A stretch of DNA of 64,000 nt. It comes from Fomitopsis serialis. Lineage: Eukaryota; Basidiomycota; Agaricomycetes; Polyporales; Fomitopsidaceae. The notes under the pieces were generated by a model. It saw nothing but the letters and a program-made list of their open reading frames with translations, did not search any database and was not told where the DNA came from. The stretch is taken from NCBI RefSeq assembly GCF_022376445.1, contig NW_025955138.1, positions 1 through 64,000 on the forward strand, in the 5' to 3' direction. The position numbers and the translations under genes are program-made. Shown here piece after piece: positions 35,699 to 47,168 of the stretch (its first letter is position 1; every line of letters begins with the position of its first letter).

Positions 35699-36619
35699 TT
35701 CTCCATGGGATGCTTCAGGATACTGATGGGGGTGTCCAGATTAGGTATCTTTGAGAGTACTGACCATGAGAAGTGATACTGAGGCATATGAGCAGATCTT
35801 GGTAAGCATGTTTACTAGAGGACTCCACAGGTATGAGGGAGTCTTTGAAGCAGACATAGAAACCTGCTATATATGGTTAGTCTTTTGCCCATTTTAGGAA
35901 GTTGACCATTGATGGCCTCTGCAGTGCTGGATAAATAGCAGGAAAATCAGAGAGGAATCCAGGAGTACTATACATTCATATTATGTATTGAGGCTCACAT
36001 GTGGCAAAAAATCTATGATAGTGCAGAGTTTCCCATGCATGGCCTGATATAAGCCACTCTTTCAGTGAGTCTTTGTATGTCTTGTAACCACCAGTATCAC
36101 CTGGAATTGTCAGGAACTGGCAACTCCAAACAGGATCCTAAGCTGTTGTGTTTAGTTCAACAGCTCAACAGGCCCTGAACATGCAGGCTGCCAAACTTTG
36201 GAGTTGAGCTTGAATGCCAGCTCATCAGTGACACTGTATTTGCTGTGCTGTGGCCTCCAAAAAATGAAAAAAAAACTGATTGGGTATATTCTCAGTCACA
36301 TATGATGTGTCATAGAGTCTGTACATAGTATGCCTTCCCATACTTTCATATAAATAATATACATATAAACTGGCGGCTTCAATGTGTTAGTGACCCCAAT
36401 CTTCACCCCCATACATCTCTTGCCTAAACAAACCATCCGCACCATACGGGCCAATACTGCTGCCCAAAAACACCTTGCCTTCATTGCGGGCTATGCCGAT
36501 GAGTCCGCCGGTGATCTGCTGCGACACCACGTGCACCATGGACATGAGATTGGCACCGATGTGTCCCCAATCTTTCGATCTCGACTGCAGAGGGGGATGC
36601 TTCAGCCTGCGTTGCGGCT

Positions 36620-38022
36620 TCAGATGGTTAAGGTAGTGCGAGGTGAGGATAGATTGGATGCGAGCGTTAACGTGATGAATGCGTCAGGAGGCAGTGTCTT
36701 CGGTGAACTTGTTCCTGGCTGAATGAGATCCAGCCAACACTGTTTAAAGAGCCATGGTTACTGCCGTGCAAGCGGGGTATATGACTTAGCGAACTCACCA
36801 TGAAATTAGTATCATTCTCCCAATCCTGGAACCCAACTGCATGAGCAGCTCGATCCTTGAACCTGACGAACTCCTCTCGTTGGTACGACAGCACACAACA
36901 TTCTACTCGCATACCGGCATCGAGCTTCAACGCGGGTATGAACACTAGACTGTCATGACCCTCGCCTAGATCTCCTATAAGCACCATCATGAAGCCCTCG
37001 AGCTTTTTGAGAGAGGACACGGCGGCGGCCATCTATACATTTTTTGTGAGAATAGAATCAGTGGCAAGACAAGATGGCCTACCGTCTTTGCTTGATACGT
37101 GAATTCTGTCCTGCTCTGAGCCACCGTGACAACGGAAACCTCCCTACCAAGTTTGTTCCAGTGTCCATCCACCCTGACCACACCATATTTGATGCAAAAC
37201 TCGACATCGGGGCTCCTGATTATTGTCCTGGGTGCCACGCTCATCGTGACCTTAGACCAGCCCAACCCAGTCACAGACATGTATCTGTTCACAGTGGACG
37301 CAATGGGAAAGGCAAACTCATCATCGAATGTCGGCGCGATAGCATATGCTCGGCGTTCCTGTGGCCAGAAATCAAGACTGTGCTACATCAGCGTCAAGCA
37401 GCATGAATGAATGTCACTTCACCTGGTACTCACTGTAAGCAATGGAGGAAAGAGATCCAGTGCTTCAGTATGCCGGTGTGCAAGTCCCACTGCCAGCTCC
37501 TGGCCAACACATCTTGGATCAGCCAGAACTGTTGTTCGGGCATCCCGGTAATAGACTGAACAAAACAGCCCGAGTGAGCAAGAAGTGATTGTTTCGTGAT
37601 AGTATTAACCCACCTTCGTCAAAAACCCATTGCGATTGCTAGCCACCCATTCCTCCTGTAGCTCCCAGATCGCAACGAAGGCCTCGCGCACAGCCTCCTG
37701 CTCATCACCATCTGGCAGGACCCGCCTGAAGAGCTCCCAAAAGTCGTGTGGGATCCCCCGGTTAGTGGAGGCCACACCAACCTTCTGCACAGAGCCATAG
37801 GGCTCCAGGTCTCGGAGGTTCTGCGTATCCTGACCACGGGGGTCATGTTCATCTAACGAGGTGTCAGCATCGAACGAGGTGTCGGGGGAATAGATCTCTG
37901 AGTCCGGCGCGTAAGAGTGAATGCTGTCGTTTGTGTCAGGGACCAACGGCGCAGACCCGTAGTCCGAGTCATAATCACTGCTGTAGTTAGTGCGCCAGGG
38001 GGGGGTCGTGGTGGCCAGACAT
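36620..38022 (-). CDS. Unrecognised spliced gene, divergent from the Plavaka transposase
   Basis: I see five likely exons: about 38022-37614, 37555-37434, 37382-37083, 37032-36799 and 36718-36620, each bounded by GT and AG. The first encodes an acidic, Asp/Ser/Tyr-rich N-terminus, then IPHDFWELFRRVLPDGDEQE and AIWELQEEWVASNRNGF. The third includes NRYMSVTGLGWSKVTMSVAP, and the fourth MMVLIGDLGEGHDSLVFIPA and VECCVLSYQREEFVRFKD. No family is recognised. Two doubts remain: the presumed start MSGHHDPP is out of frame with exon 1 across a run of eight C (about 37,999-38,006), and the exon 2/3 junction does not keep frame with the simplest splice sites. It may be a pseudogene or contain sequence errors. 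It could be host DNA or cargo of the neighbouring element. Confidence 0.45.
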
Positions 38023-39053
38023 AGTGAGAGTCGGCAGCCCGCGTCGAAGTCAAGAGTGTACCTTCGTCAGCCACTTGTGGGCCATGGGAACAGCCCGGGG
38101 AAAACACGCTACAACTCCAAAACCGGAACATGTACCACCACGGCCTTAGTCTCTTCCGTCAAGGTATTCCGAGTCAGAAATGCAACTTACCGATTCAGCC
38201 TTGCTATCTTGCGGCATTCTTGCCTCACGACAATCATCCGCGATGTGTTATGTCAAGGGAATAGGGCAGGAGTCGGGCATTGCACTAGCGCGACATTTGA
38301 TGTGTCATGCAGGCCAAAAAAGGCAGGTCTGCCGTACCGCTCTGAACCACTGTTGGTATCTCAACTGCAATAACAGATCAGCATGTACCCATCTGAGTGC
38401 ACAAGATGCATGAGTCACCATCTTATGAGTATTAAGGAGGGTCCGCAGGCCATGGGAAAGCCAGTGGGACTGTGCACGGACTCTCATGGGCCGTCCCTTG
38501 GGAGTGTGCAACACATTGCACACACCATAAAAGGCAAGTGCATACTATACAACTCTCCACACCAAATATCACCCTGGCAAACGACAGCAACATTACTTAC
38601 TGGCACAGCAATTGATGAGCGTGGCTTGTCAGACAGTCCATCATGAGTCAGACCATAGTCCATCTATGGTCGATGCAAGCAAATTACTGAATAACTGACA
38701 CGGTCACTGAACCGGTACTGATGATCCCTAGGATGAAAGACTTACCACACACTTGAGGAACATGCTCATAGATGGTCCAGTGAATGGTAAGAAGGTAATA
38801 GCATGGATGGAATGCGGAAACTAGGGAAGTATGACATGGGCGGGAAAGCAAGGCGAACTTTACCTCATAAGTCAAATGAATGGGGATCAGACGCCGGTAC
38901 AAGTGACTTTACGGTGCTCCGAGAGTGGTGAGCATATCGCTACCTATTCCTTTTGAAGGACATAACACCTCTCCACACCACATGTGAGCATGCTCCAGCG
39001 ACTACACTCCGGTGCTCTAAATCTTTTTGTATTGACAGCCATATTTCCAGCTC
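38023..39053. other. Intergenic region upstream of the Plavaka transposase
   Basis: About 1 kb between two divergently oriented genes. Short open frames occur on both strands but none shows family motifs. It should contain the promoters of both genes. No terminal inverted repeat was found by eye. Confidence 0.4.
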
Positions 39054-42000
39054 ATGGCGAGAGGCAAAGCAAAGTCATGCCATTTGACGCATATTCCCCT
39101 TGGTAACGCTGAGGACAACACTTGCCCAGCATGCGACAAACCTCTCAAATCCGCTCAAAGGCTCATGGCCCACCTATCATCTGCCCAGTCTTGCAAGTGG
39201 TACAGGAAAGGAAAGAATCCGGAACCAAGGTGCGAAATTCCAGTGCTGGTACACAAGGCTGCTCCTGCTACAGACATGGACGTGGACGTGGATGTGGAAG
39301 ACTTCCGCGATGTTCTTGAGACCAGGGACTTGTTCTGGTTCACACTTCCCACCTCCGTCAACCCACCCATTCCAACTGAGGGTGAAGCCTCGTCATCATC
39401 ATCCACAGGGTGCCCTGCAGCCCAGCCATTTCCCAATCCACCTGGACCTGCCTTGGACGATGATGACGATACCAGAGTTGAAGAAGAGGATGAGCTCGCG
39501 GGCAAGGCGATACGAATGGAGGAAACAATAGTGGAGACGTGGAGGGCCTACTTCAGAGAGGACAAAGAAGGAGTGGACCTGGACGAAGAGGACCGAATGG
39601 ACGTGGACGGCGAAGATGAGGCTCAGAAGCCGCTAGACCCGAACCAAAAATGGAGACCCTTCGCGTCCGAGCTCGACTGGCGAGTAGCCATGTGGGTTGT
39701 TCGAGAGGACGTTGGTCAGAAGTCACTCAATCGGTTTCTGAGCATACCAGGTGTACGTGTCTCTCCATATCACTCTGCTGGACCAGCCCTAACTCCAAGT
39801 GATTGATCTTAGGTAGTTGAAAAGCTCGGTCTTACGTTCAAAGACGTACGGGAGCTCTTCATGAAGATTGATGACATCCCGGAGATGGCAGCGTGGAAAA
39901 CATTGTCTCTTGTGTTCCCAGACAGGCCGGATGAGAAGCATCTCATTCAATACCAAGACATCCTTGAAGCAATCAAGGCGCTGCTAGGCAACCCGTCCTA
40001 CGCGAAGTACATCGTGTATCGCCCGAAGCGGATTGGTCGAAGACGAAGCACATTTTCACGGAGATGTGGATGGGACTGTGGTGGAATGCGGTGCAGGTGA
40101 GTTGCAATCTGATTATCTGTATTACTACTGACAATTCTGACAAGCGAGTAACAGAAGTTAATTCCCCGGGAGCACGCCGTCGCCCCCGTCATCATTTCCA
40201 CCGATAAGACCCAACTCACTCAGTTTGCAGGCAACAAAGCGGCGTACCCGGTCTATCTCACACTTGGCAACATCCCTCGGGCCATCCGTCGCAAACCAAC
40301 AGAGCACACCTGCATTCTATTGGGATATCTCCCTGTGACCAAGATCGGAAAGAAGCAGCTTGGCAAGCGGGAATGCAAGGCAAGGGGTCAGAGACTCTTT
40401 CATGCGGCAATGTGTATCATTCTTCAACCTCTCGTGCAAGCAGGCATGGATGGTATTGAGGTCACCGGAGGCGACGGCTCCGTCCGCCACGTTCACCCCA
40501 TCCTGGCTTCTTACGTTGCTGACTACCCCGAGCAGTGTCTGGTGACGTGCTCGAAGTACGGCACCTGTTCGAAGTGCCTGTGCCCCGTGGACAAGCTGCA
40601 AGATGATGCCCTCAAGGAACCGCGCACCCCCGAGGAGACAGAGCACATCATCAGGGAGGCATGAGCTGAGGGGAACACACCCACCGCCGCCGACACCCTG
40701 TGCATGGAACAAGAGGTCAGCGGCGGTGTGAAGACACCGTTCTGGACAGACCTGCCATACACTGACATCCACATGTCCATCACCCCGGACGTGTTGCATC
40801 AGCTGTACCAGGGGGTGTTCAAACACCTGGTCTCATGGTGCCAGGATCTCCTCAGCCCGGAGGAGCTCAACAACCTTTCCCGTTGTCTCCCAGGCGCATA
40901 CGGCATTTGGCACTTTAAGAACGGGATATCCTCTCTTGCCCAGGTGTCAGGCAAGGAAAGGAAGGAAATGGCGTGCATCCTCCTAGCCTGTCTTGTCGGC
41001 AAGATACCGAAGGCTGTCATGCTCACCTTCCAGTCGATTCTTGACTTCATCTACCTCACGCAGTACCCGACTCATGATGACACCACTCTAGGATATATGA
41101 CCGACACTCTGAAGACGTACCACAAGAACAAAGATGTCTTGATCAAGCTTGGAATCCGGGAACACTTCAATATCCCTAAGTTTCACTCGCTGATGCATTA
41201 CGTGGATTCCATCCACCAGTTTGGCACCACCGACAACTACAACACTGAGATGTTCGAACGTCTCCACATCGACTTCGCCAAAAAGGTGTGGCGCACCTCA
41301 AATCACCAGGACGAGTTCCCCCAAATGATGAAATGGATCACGTGTCGAGAGAAGATGGCTGCATACAAGGCCTTTCAAAAGGAGTGTCTAGTGGAGGAGG
41401 TATCAGAGGACTTGGACGGCAACCCTGAGGACTCAGAAGGGGCAGCTTCTTGTCTAGAAGAGGTTGTGGACATTGGGAACCATGTCAAGATAGCTAAGTA
41501 TCCTCCAGCGCCTCAGCAGCATCTAACTTGTATCCAGGAGCGGCACAATGCTCCTGGTTTCTCCACTGCCTTGACTGCCTTCATCAATGATATACAGCCA
41601 TCCGAACTTCGACTGAACCACCACGACCTCTCTCGAACGTGGCTACCTTTTGATTGGCTGGATGTCTACCACAAAGCCCGCTTCAGTCCTTTTGCACTGT
41701 CCGATGGTAAAGAGGAGCAAGATGTCATCAAGTCTATCCCCGGCTCAGCTATCAAGGGAAGGATGGCGCGGTTTGACACCGTCATTGCCCTTGAGAACGG
41801 GGAAGCCAAATCCACAGGGGTTAGAGGTAGGATCAGTGGTTTCATCCTCACATGTCTGCTGCTCACAAGGCTTATTGTAGGTACACGAGCAGCAAGATTG
41901 AAGGTAATATTCAGGCTGCCTGAGAAGCTCCCGGCTCGCCAAGGCGGCAGATGTTCACCCTCATGGTGGCCCAAAGGACCACTGGCTTATGTCCAGTGGT

Positions 42001-42263
42001 ACTCGAGATTTGCAAGTGCCGCTGATCCCATCCACCTCATGTACACTGTAAATCGACCACCACTACGTTCAGATGGCCTTCCGCCTGGGCAGATCATTCT
42101 GCTCTCGCAGATACGTCAGTTGTGTCAGCTTGTGCCCGCTTTCCCCGACGGGTCCCGAGGTACAGTGCCCCCAAATTGGACCTCGGAGAACGTGCTAGAC
42201 GAGGCAAACCGACTCTTACTGAATAACTGGGCTGGGATGTACGCTTATCAGACACTGTGGTAG
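39054..42263 (+). pseudogene. Plavaka-type transposase, copy 1 (two small lesions)
   Basis: Plavaka transposases belong to large CACTA/CMC-related DNA elements of basidiomycetes. Start ATG at 39054. A zinc-binding segment (CPACDKPLKSAQRLMAHLSS) and an acidic region come first, then WRPFASELDWRVAMWVVRED. A 60-bp intron lies at 39753-39812 and a second at about 40,097-40,153. The conserved core contains HAVAPVIISTDKTQLTQFAG, GNIPRAIRRKPTEH, GIEVTGGDGSVR, VADYPEQCLVTCSKYGTC, SITPDVLHQLYQGVFKHL, IPKFHSLMHYVDSI, GTTDNYNTEMFERLHIDFAK and a C-terminal WAGMYAYQTLW. The lesions are one missing T near 40,033 (frame break) and an in-frame TGA at 40662-40664. Otherwise full length (about 1,000 residues). 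Confidence 0.9.
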
Positions 42264-42498
42264 TATATTGTATCTACATAATTGTATTCCACTGTTTGAG
42301 AAACCGCTAGGTTTGCTTGCAAGCGCTTGCGACTGAAACTTCGCCACCATCATAGTGTGAGACACTCCTTTACACGCCTCCGGCGACTTCCCACTTCAGC
42401 AGACAGCTCTTCTTGCTTGAGACTTGGATGTGCCACTTACACAACAACCCTCGTGCTTACAATACAGATCACTTGTTCAGCTTGCTTGCCTCACCGTC

Positions 42499-43335
42499 AT
42501 GGTTCGCCCAGATCCGCGAGTGCTCCGGCTGCTCGCTCCTGCTCTTCCAACCTATGCAATTGCTGCTCACTACTCCCAACCATGTCTTCACGTGGGGCCC
42601 GAGCTCAATCACGTCACTGTGGTGTGCCTGCAGAGAAGGCATTTCGGAGTATTGTTTGACTACGTGAGTGAAGTTTGTTCTGTTACATTCGGATGAATTG
42701 ACATGCAATTCAATTATAGTGCGTAAAGAACGACTGCTCCGTCTGTCCAGCCACGTGCAGCGTGGAGCAAGGCACAAGGAAGGATCGGATGCAGGCTCTG
42801 GCCACAATAGACTTGTTGGATCCTCCAGCAACGCTTGGCGGATGGGTACTCTTGGGGTCGATACTGGAGAGTCACGTCAGGGCTTTTGTACCGAAGTGTT
42901 TCCAGGGGCCGTCAGTGAAAGTAGTTGTGGAGACGTTGGTATTTGCCTTGGTGAGTCACAGTAGCTCTGTTATCTTATTTTGTTGTGCTCACGCTGTGCC
43001 GTCTGATTCAGGACGCACATCCTCCTCTGTCCCTCCCTCTCATATGGGAGATACACAGTGAGGAGATCGAAATCTTGCTCAATCAGCCCCTCACCATTCA
43101 GCTCTTCCGTGGGCTAAATGTGTGGAAGAGCCATCGAGGTCCGCTTGATGCGACTTTTGATTTCTTCCATGTCGACACCAAGAAGTTTATCCCCACGTGT
43201 TTGCGCCCCCAAGTCTCCCTCCACCTCACCTTACCTCTGCGGCACACGCCTGTATTCAAAGACACAGCAGTATCCATTACCGTGCATGCCGCCGAATATG
43301 CTCGCAGCATGAAACATCAGGAAAAACCTAGGTAA
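42499..43335 (+). CDS. Unrecognised, apparently intact three-exon gene downstream of Plavaka copy 1
   Basis: Exons 42499-42663, 42720-42950 and 43012-43335 join in one frame to give 239 residues. Introns are 56 bp (GTGAGT...TATAG) and 61 bp (GTGAGT...TTCAG). An in-frame ATG at 42424 would add 25 residues. Exon 2 opens with a cysteine cluster, CVKNDCSVCPATC, and continues DLLDPPATLGGWVLLGSILE. Exon 3 contains IHSEEIEILLNQPLTIQLFR and FDFFHVDTKKFIPTCLRPQV. No signal peptide, membrane helix or known domain is recognised. It follows the transposase by about 235 bp on the same strand, so it may be a second gene of the Plavaka element or host DNA. Confidence 0.6.
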
Positions 43336-43586
43336 CTTAAGCGGTCTTTAAAAGAACCAGTCGTACTCCCAGAGGCTTTACGCCCTTATATATGTACCAA
43401 AGTGCATTTAAGGTGCTCTAGAGCGCGTAAGGTGTACTTTCCATTGCTTAAGACACATTAGTCTGGACGTTTTCACTTAAGCCAGCAACGCAAAAGTCAG
43501 TTGAGGTCACACAAGCTTCGGAATTTTCAAGGCCGCATTTCAATTCACTTTGAGGTCTTAAACACAAGATCTATATGTATGACTAG

Positions 43587-46330
43587 CTACCACAGAGTCT
43601 GGTATGCATAGGAACTGGCCCAGTTGTTAAGTAGAAACTTCGAAGCAACATCTAGTACAGTATGAGTGTTCCAGTCAGTATTGCTCAGCTTTATCACCTA
43701 CAGAACCTGGAAATGTAGGTATCAACTGGCAAGACTGACGTATAGTACTGAGGGGAATAATATCTGCAATGGGCTTACCATCCGAACACAATGGTGATTT
43801 ATGAACTGTGTACATCATATGCGTAGGGTCAGGAGTGGTTGGGAGCTTTGCGAACCACTCTACATAAGCCAGTGGTCCTTGTTCTGCCCATGACGCAGGG
43901 ACGTTCAGGGGAACACGAGTGCGCGGGTCTTTAATGTGATTCGGAAGCCTGAAGATGACTTTAACACGTCCGATTCTCGTTCCTGTTAGCAGACATCAAT
44001 AGAAATCTTGGAGAAAGCTGTAGTAAGGCGCACCTTGTAATCCTGTAGCCTCGGCATCATCTTCTCTCAATACTACGACTGTATCGAACCGCGCCGGTTG
44101 TTCTCCGAAAGAAGGTCGCGCCCTGACTGCATCAGTCTCTTCCTTGCTGTCTGTCAAGGGTTCCGGCGAGAACTTGAACCCGTGGAACACGTCTACCCGA
44201 TCGAAGGGCATATGAGATACGGCGGTGAGAAGCTGAGTGGGAGTGAGACGTCAATTGTTTTTGAGAATATAGATGTACTGTGCGAGCGTATTCTTGAAAC
44301 CAGGTGCGTTGTGTCTGTCTTCAATGCGATCGACGGACTGCATCGCTACCGTTGGATGCTTCGGCAGTTTGATGCTCGTCTTGCCAGTGTGTTCAACAGG
44401 GGGCTTGTCTCTGACTCTTCTGCATCTTCTTCTTCATTGTCATCCCTCTGCAATTGTCTTCGCATTGTTGAGCTGAAAATTACCATCTTTTCCTGGCGTG
44501 CAAGCCAGATCACCATTTGCGGTCGCGCGTTTCGAGGCCCTCCAGCCATTCTTCGCGTAATCGATATGAAGGTGTTCGAATGCCTCGGTATTGTAGTTGT
44601 CTGTTGTACCTAGGAGGCGAATTGATTCAATTGATTCAACGTATTGTAGGAGAGAGTGAAACTTACCTAGGAGGCGAATTGATTCAACGTAATGTAGGAG
44701 AGAGTGAAACTTGGGGATATTAAGGTGTTCTCGTACGCCACAATTGACGAGAACTTCCTTGTTTTTGTGAAAGACCTTGAGCGCATCTTCCATGTATTGA
44801 AGGGTTGTATCGTCGTGCGTCGGGTATTGCGCCAGGTAGATGAAGTCGAGTATGGCGTGAAATGCGACAATCGCATTCTTGGGGATCTTTCCTACCAGGC
44901 ACCCGAGGAGAATTCGCGTCATGTACTTCCGTTCAGTGCCAGAGACCTGAGAAAGCACCGAAATTCCGTTTTTGAAATGGCGAGTGCCAAAGGCAGGCGG
45001 CAGGCATCGAATGCGACGATCGAGCTCCTGTGCATCAATGAGTTCAGTACACCACTGGATGATGTGCTTGAAAACGCCTTGGTATAGTTGGTGTAGAACG
45101 TCTGGTGTGATACAGGCATGGATATCCGTGTACGGTAGGTCTCGCCAGAAAGGACGCACGACGTATCCGCAGACGTTCAGCTCGTTGCAAGCACGAGCGT
45201 ACGCGGGCGAATCCTTCTTTCCATTGCTGTTCTCGGTCGCGAGACGCAGAACGTCCAGGGTCCATAACAAGGTTCGTGACGTGCCAGGAGTGGGAGATTC
45301 AAGCTTGTCTTCTGGGAGCTGACACTTTGGACAAGTACCGTACTTCGAGCATGTAACAAGGCATTGCTCTGGATAGTCTGCCACGTACGCGGCTAGAATG
45401 GGGTGCACCCTGCGCACCGCACCGTCCCCTCCGGTCACGTCGATACCGTGCCTTCCGGCCTCGACAAGGGGCTCCAAGATGACACGTACGGACGTGTGGA
45501 ACAATTGCTGCGCGAGGGCGCGTTGCTTGCGTTTCGTAATGCCGTCCGAATCGATCTTGTCAACAGAGAGGTATCCTATGAGGATACATGCATGTTCAGA
45601 CGGCTTGCGTCGCAGAGCTCGTGGTAGGTTTCCTAGCGTCATGTAAACAGGATAGGCTGACTTTCCCCCAGAGAACTGCGTCAGTTGCGTTTTGTCTGTC
45701 GCGATAATGACGGGCGCAACAGCAGCTCCGTCAGGCAAGAGACTCTGAGAACAACATTAATACAATCGCACTCATATACGTTCAAAGTAACACAAGACAA
45801 CACTCACCTGCACAGCGTGCCACCAGCGTCCGGTCCACATCTCATGGTAGATGCGACTGGTTCGCGATGCGTCACTGAAGATGCGACGCGGACAATAGAT
45901 GATCTGACCTGCATGCGCCGGGTTGCCCAACAAAGTCCTAATGGCTTTGATGATGTCTCGAAACTGGACTAGGTGGCGCTCGTTTGGTCGGTCCTTGAAG
46001 CTCAGCCAATGCTCCTTCCATTCGGCACGCTCTGGAAGCGAATCCACTCGCTGAAGCAGGGAGCGTGAGTTGTGATAGGACAGACCTAGTCTTTCCTGAA
46101 ACTAGGGTACGTTGGCCGCACATAGTCGCAATAGTAGTTAGTACTACACACAATCCAACCAGTCTGTAACGCAAGTCAACTCACCCCAGGAATCTCCAAG
46201 GCTCGGTCTACAGAGCCTTGGCTCAGGCCCTCCTGAACAGCCCATGACGCGAATCTCCAGTCCATCTCGGACTGGAACGGCGCCCACGGGTTTGCGGTTT
46301 CTTCAATATCTTCACTGGGGTCTTTGTCTG
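43587..46330 (-). pseudogene. Plavaka-type transposase, copy 2, 5' end lost near the gypsy LTR
   Basis: On the minus strand: NPWAPFQSEMDWRFASWAVQ (about 46,250-46,300), an intron, KEHWLSFKDRPNERHLVQF (about 45,960-46,020), RIFSDASRTSRIYHEMWTGR, then a long exon 45738-44440 with PVIIATDKTQLTQFSGGKSA, GIDVTGGDGAVR, CLVTCSKYGTCPKC, CITPDVLHQLYQGVFKHIIQ and TTDNYNTEAFEHLHIDYAK. The C-terminal part (44,211-43,587) has MPFDRVDVFHGFKFSPEPL, GPLAYVEWFAKLP and WASSYAYQTLW. A frame change near 43,678 separates the last ~30 residues, and part of the LHY region is duplicated (44,609-44,713). The zinc-binding N-terminus is missing; the gypsy LTR begins at 46,385. It converges with copy 1. Confidence 0.88.
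44609..44713 (-). repeat. In-frame tandem duplication inside Plavaka copy 2
   Basis: Units 44609-44665 (57 bp) and 44666-44713 (48 bp) both start CCTAGGAGGCGAATTG and end GAGAGTGAAACTT. The longer one has an extra TTGATTCAA. Both lengths are multiples of three, so the protein carries two versions of FHSLL(H/Q)YVESI...RLLG without losing frame. Copy 1 has a single version. Confidence 0.9.
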
Positions 46331-46384
46331 TGCAATGAATTCTCACTGTTCAGTAACTTACGAAACTGTAGTACTGTGTGAAGC

Positions 46385-47000
46385 TGTTAGGATCGTGCGC
46401 TCGAGACGAAGTCCGAGGTCGGAGTTACGAAGTCCGGAGTTTCGGAGCGCAGTGGAATGAGGACTTGGCGAAGCTATTAACAACGCCCCTGGGAGAACTC
46501 GACGAGGTCCTCTATTTGGACTTGGACGGAGGTGGACTATGACGGAGTCCGGAGATAGAGTCGGAGGAAGGAGGAGGAGAAGACGAGAGCGAGAGAGAGA
46601 AGAGAGAAACTAGACAGAGGTCGGACGGAAGTCCGGAGTTCAGACAGGAGTTCGGAGGAAAGGAAGTCGGATTGGTTAGACGAGGATAAACGAGATATTC
46701 GAACTGGAGTACAACAGTGCTACAGTTCGGTCTTTTATACTAAGAGTCCTAATTGTGAACGGAAGACAATAAGTCGGAGGAAGGGATACGGAAAACAATA
46801 ACGGAAGACCGGAGATGTTAGTAACCGGAGTGAATACAATAAGCTAATTGTCCGTGCAAGATAGAGACCATGCGGTACGCTAATTGTAATGCGGGAGAAG
46901 ATAGGCTAAGCGAATACAATTAGACCGGAGTTCGGAGAAACGGAGACGGAGAAAACGGAACTGGAGTTCGGAGGTGGTCTTGGTGGCACGGAACGTGACA
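46385..47000 (-). repeat. Gypsy 3' LTR
   Basis: On the plus strand it runs from TGTTAGGATC to GAACGTGACA. It holds about 28 CGG triplets on the plus strand, many as CGGAG. A minus-strand TATAAAA lies at 46733-46739, and 33 nt downstream is CAGTTCGAATAT (46695-46706 as complement), which exactly complements the primer-binding site of this element. Confidence 0.95.
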
Positions 47001-47168
47001 GTGCCTCCCAACTGGATCGAACCCCTGAGATCCATAGGCGATGGCAAGTGGCCGAGATCTGAGATCTGAACGGATATAAGGCTGAAAATTTTCGGAGTCC
47101 GCATCTTCACAACTTGACCTCCACTCCCCACCATCTCCTCGCCACTCCCGTACTCCGTTGCCCCCACC

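Larger units (their letters stand above)
32858..36350 (-). mobile_element. Inverted, truncated copy of the gene-free TA-flanked family
   Basis: From 32,858 (AAATTTCAGACTCCCAGA) onward the sequence is the reverse complement of blocks in 5782-12963. Examples are the TGACTGGCAGCC region near 33,005, and the block at 35,358-35,698 that mirrors 9620-9954. The expected outer ends (CGATCCCTGAGG, CTTGCTGGGG) are missing, so it is truncated. It holds two hairpin elements, is very CpG-poor outside them, and has no gene. The right border near 36,350 is approximate. Confidence 0.6.

Noticed and set aside
37074..37406. Plus-strand frame of 110 residues
   Set aside because: It is antisense to exon 3 of the minus-strand spliced gene, whose exon is bounded by good splice sites on the minus strand.
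47001..47030. Word GGTTCGATCC (reverse strand) beside the 3' LTR as a tRNA or tRNA primer site
   Set aside because: No matching acceptor or anticodon arms are present, and it lies at the wrong end of the element for a primer-binding site.
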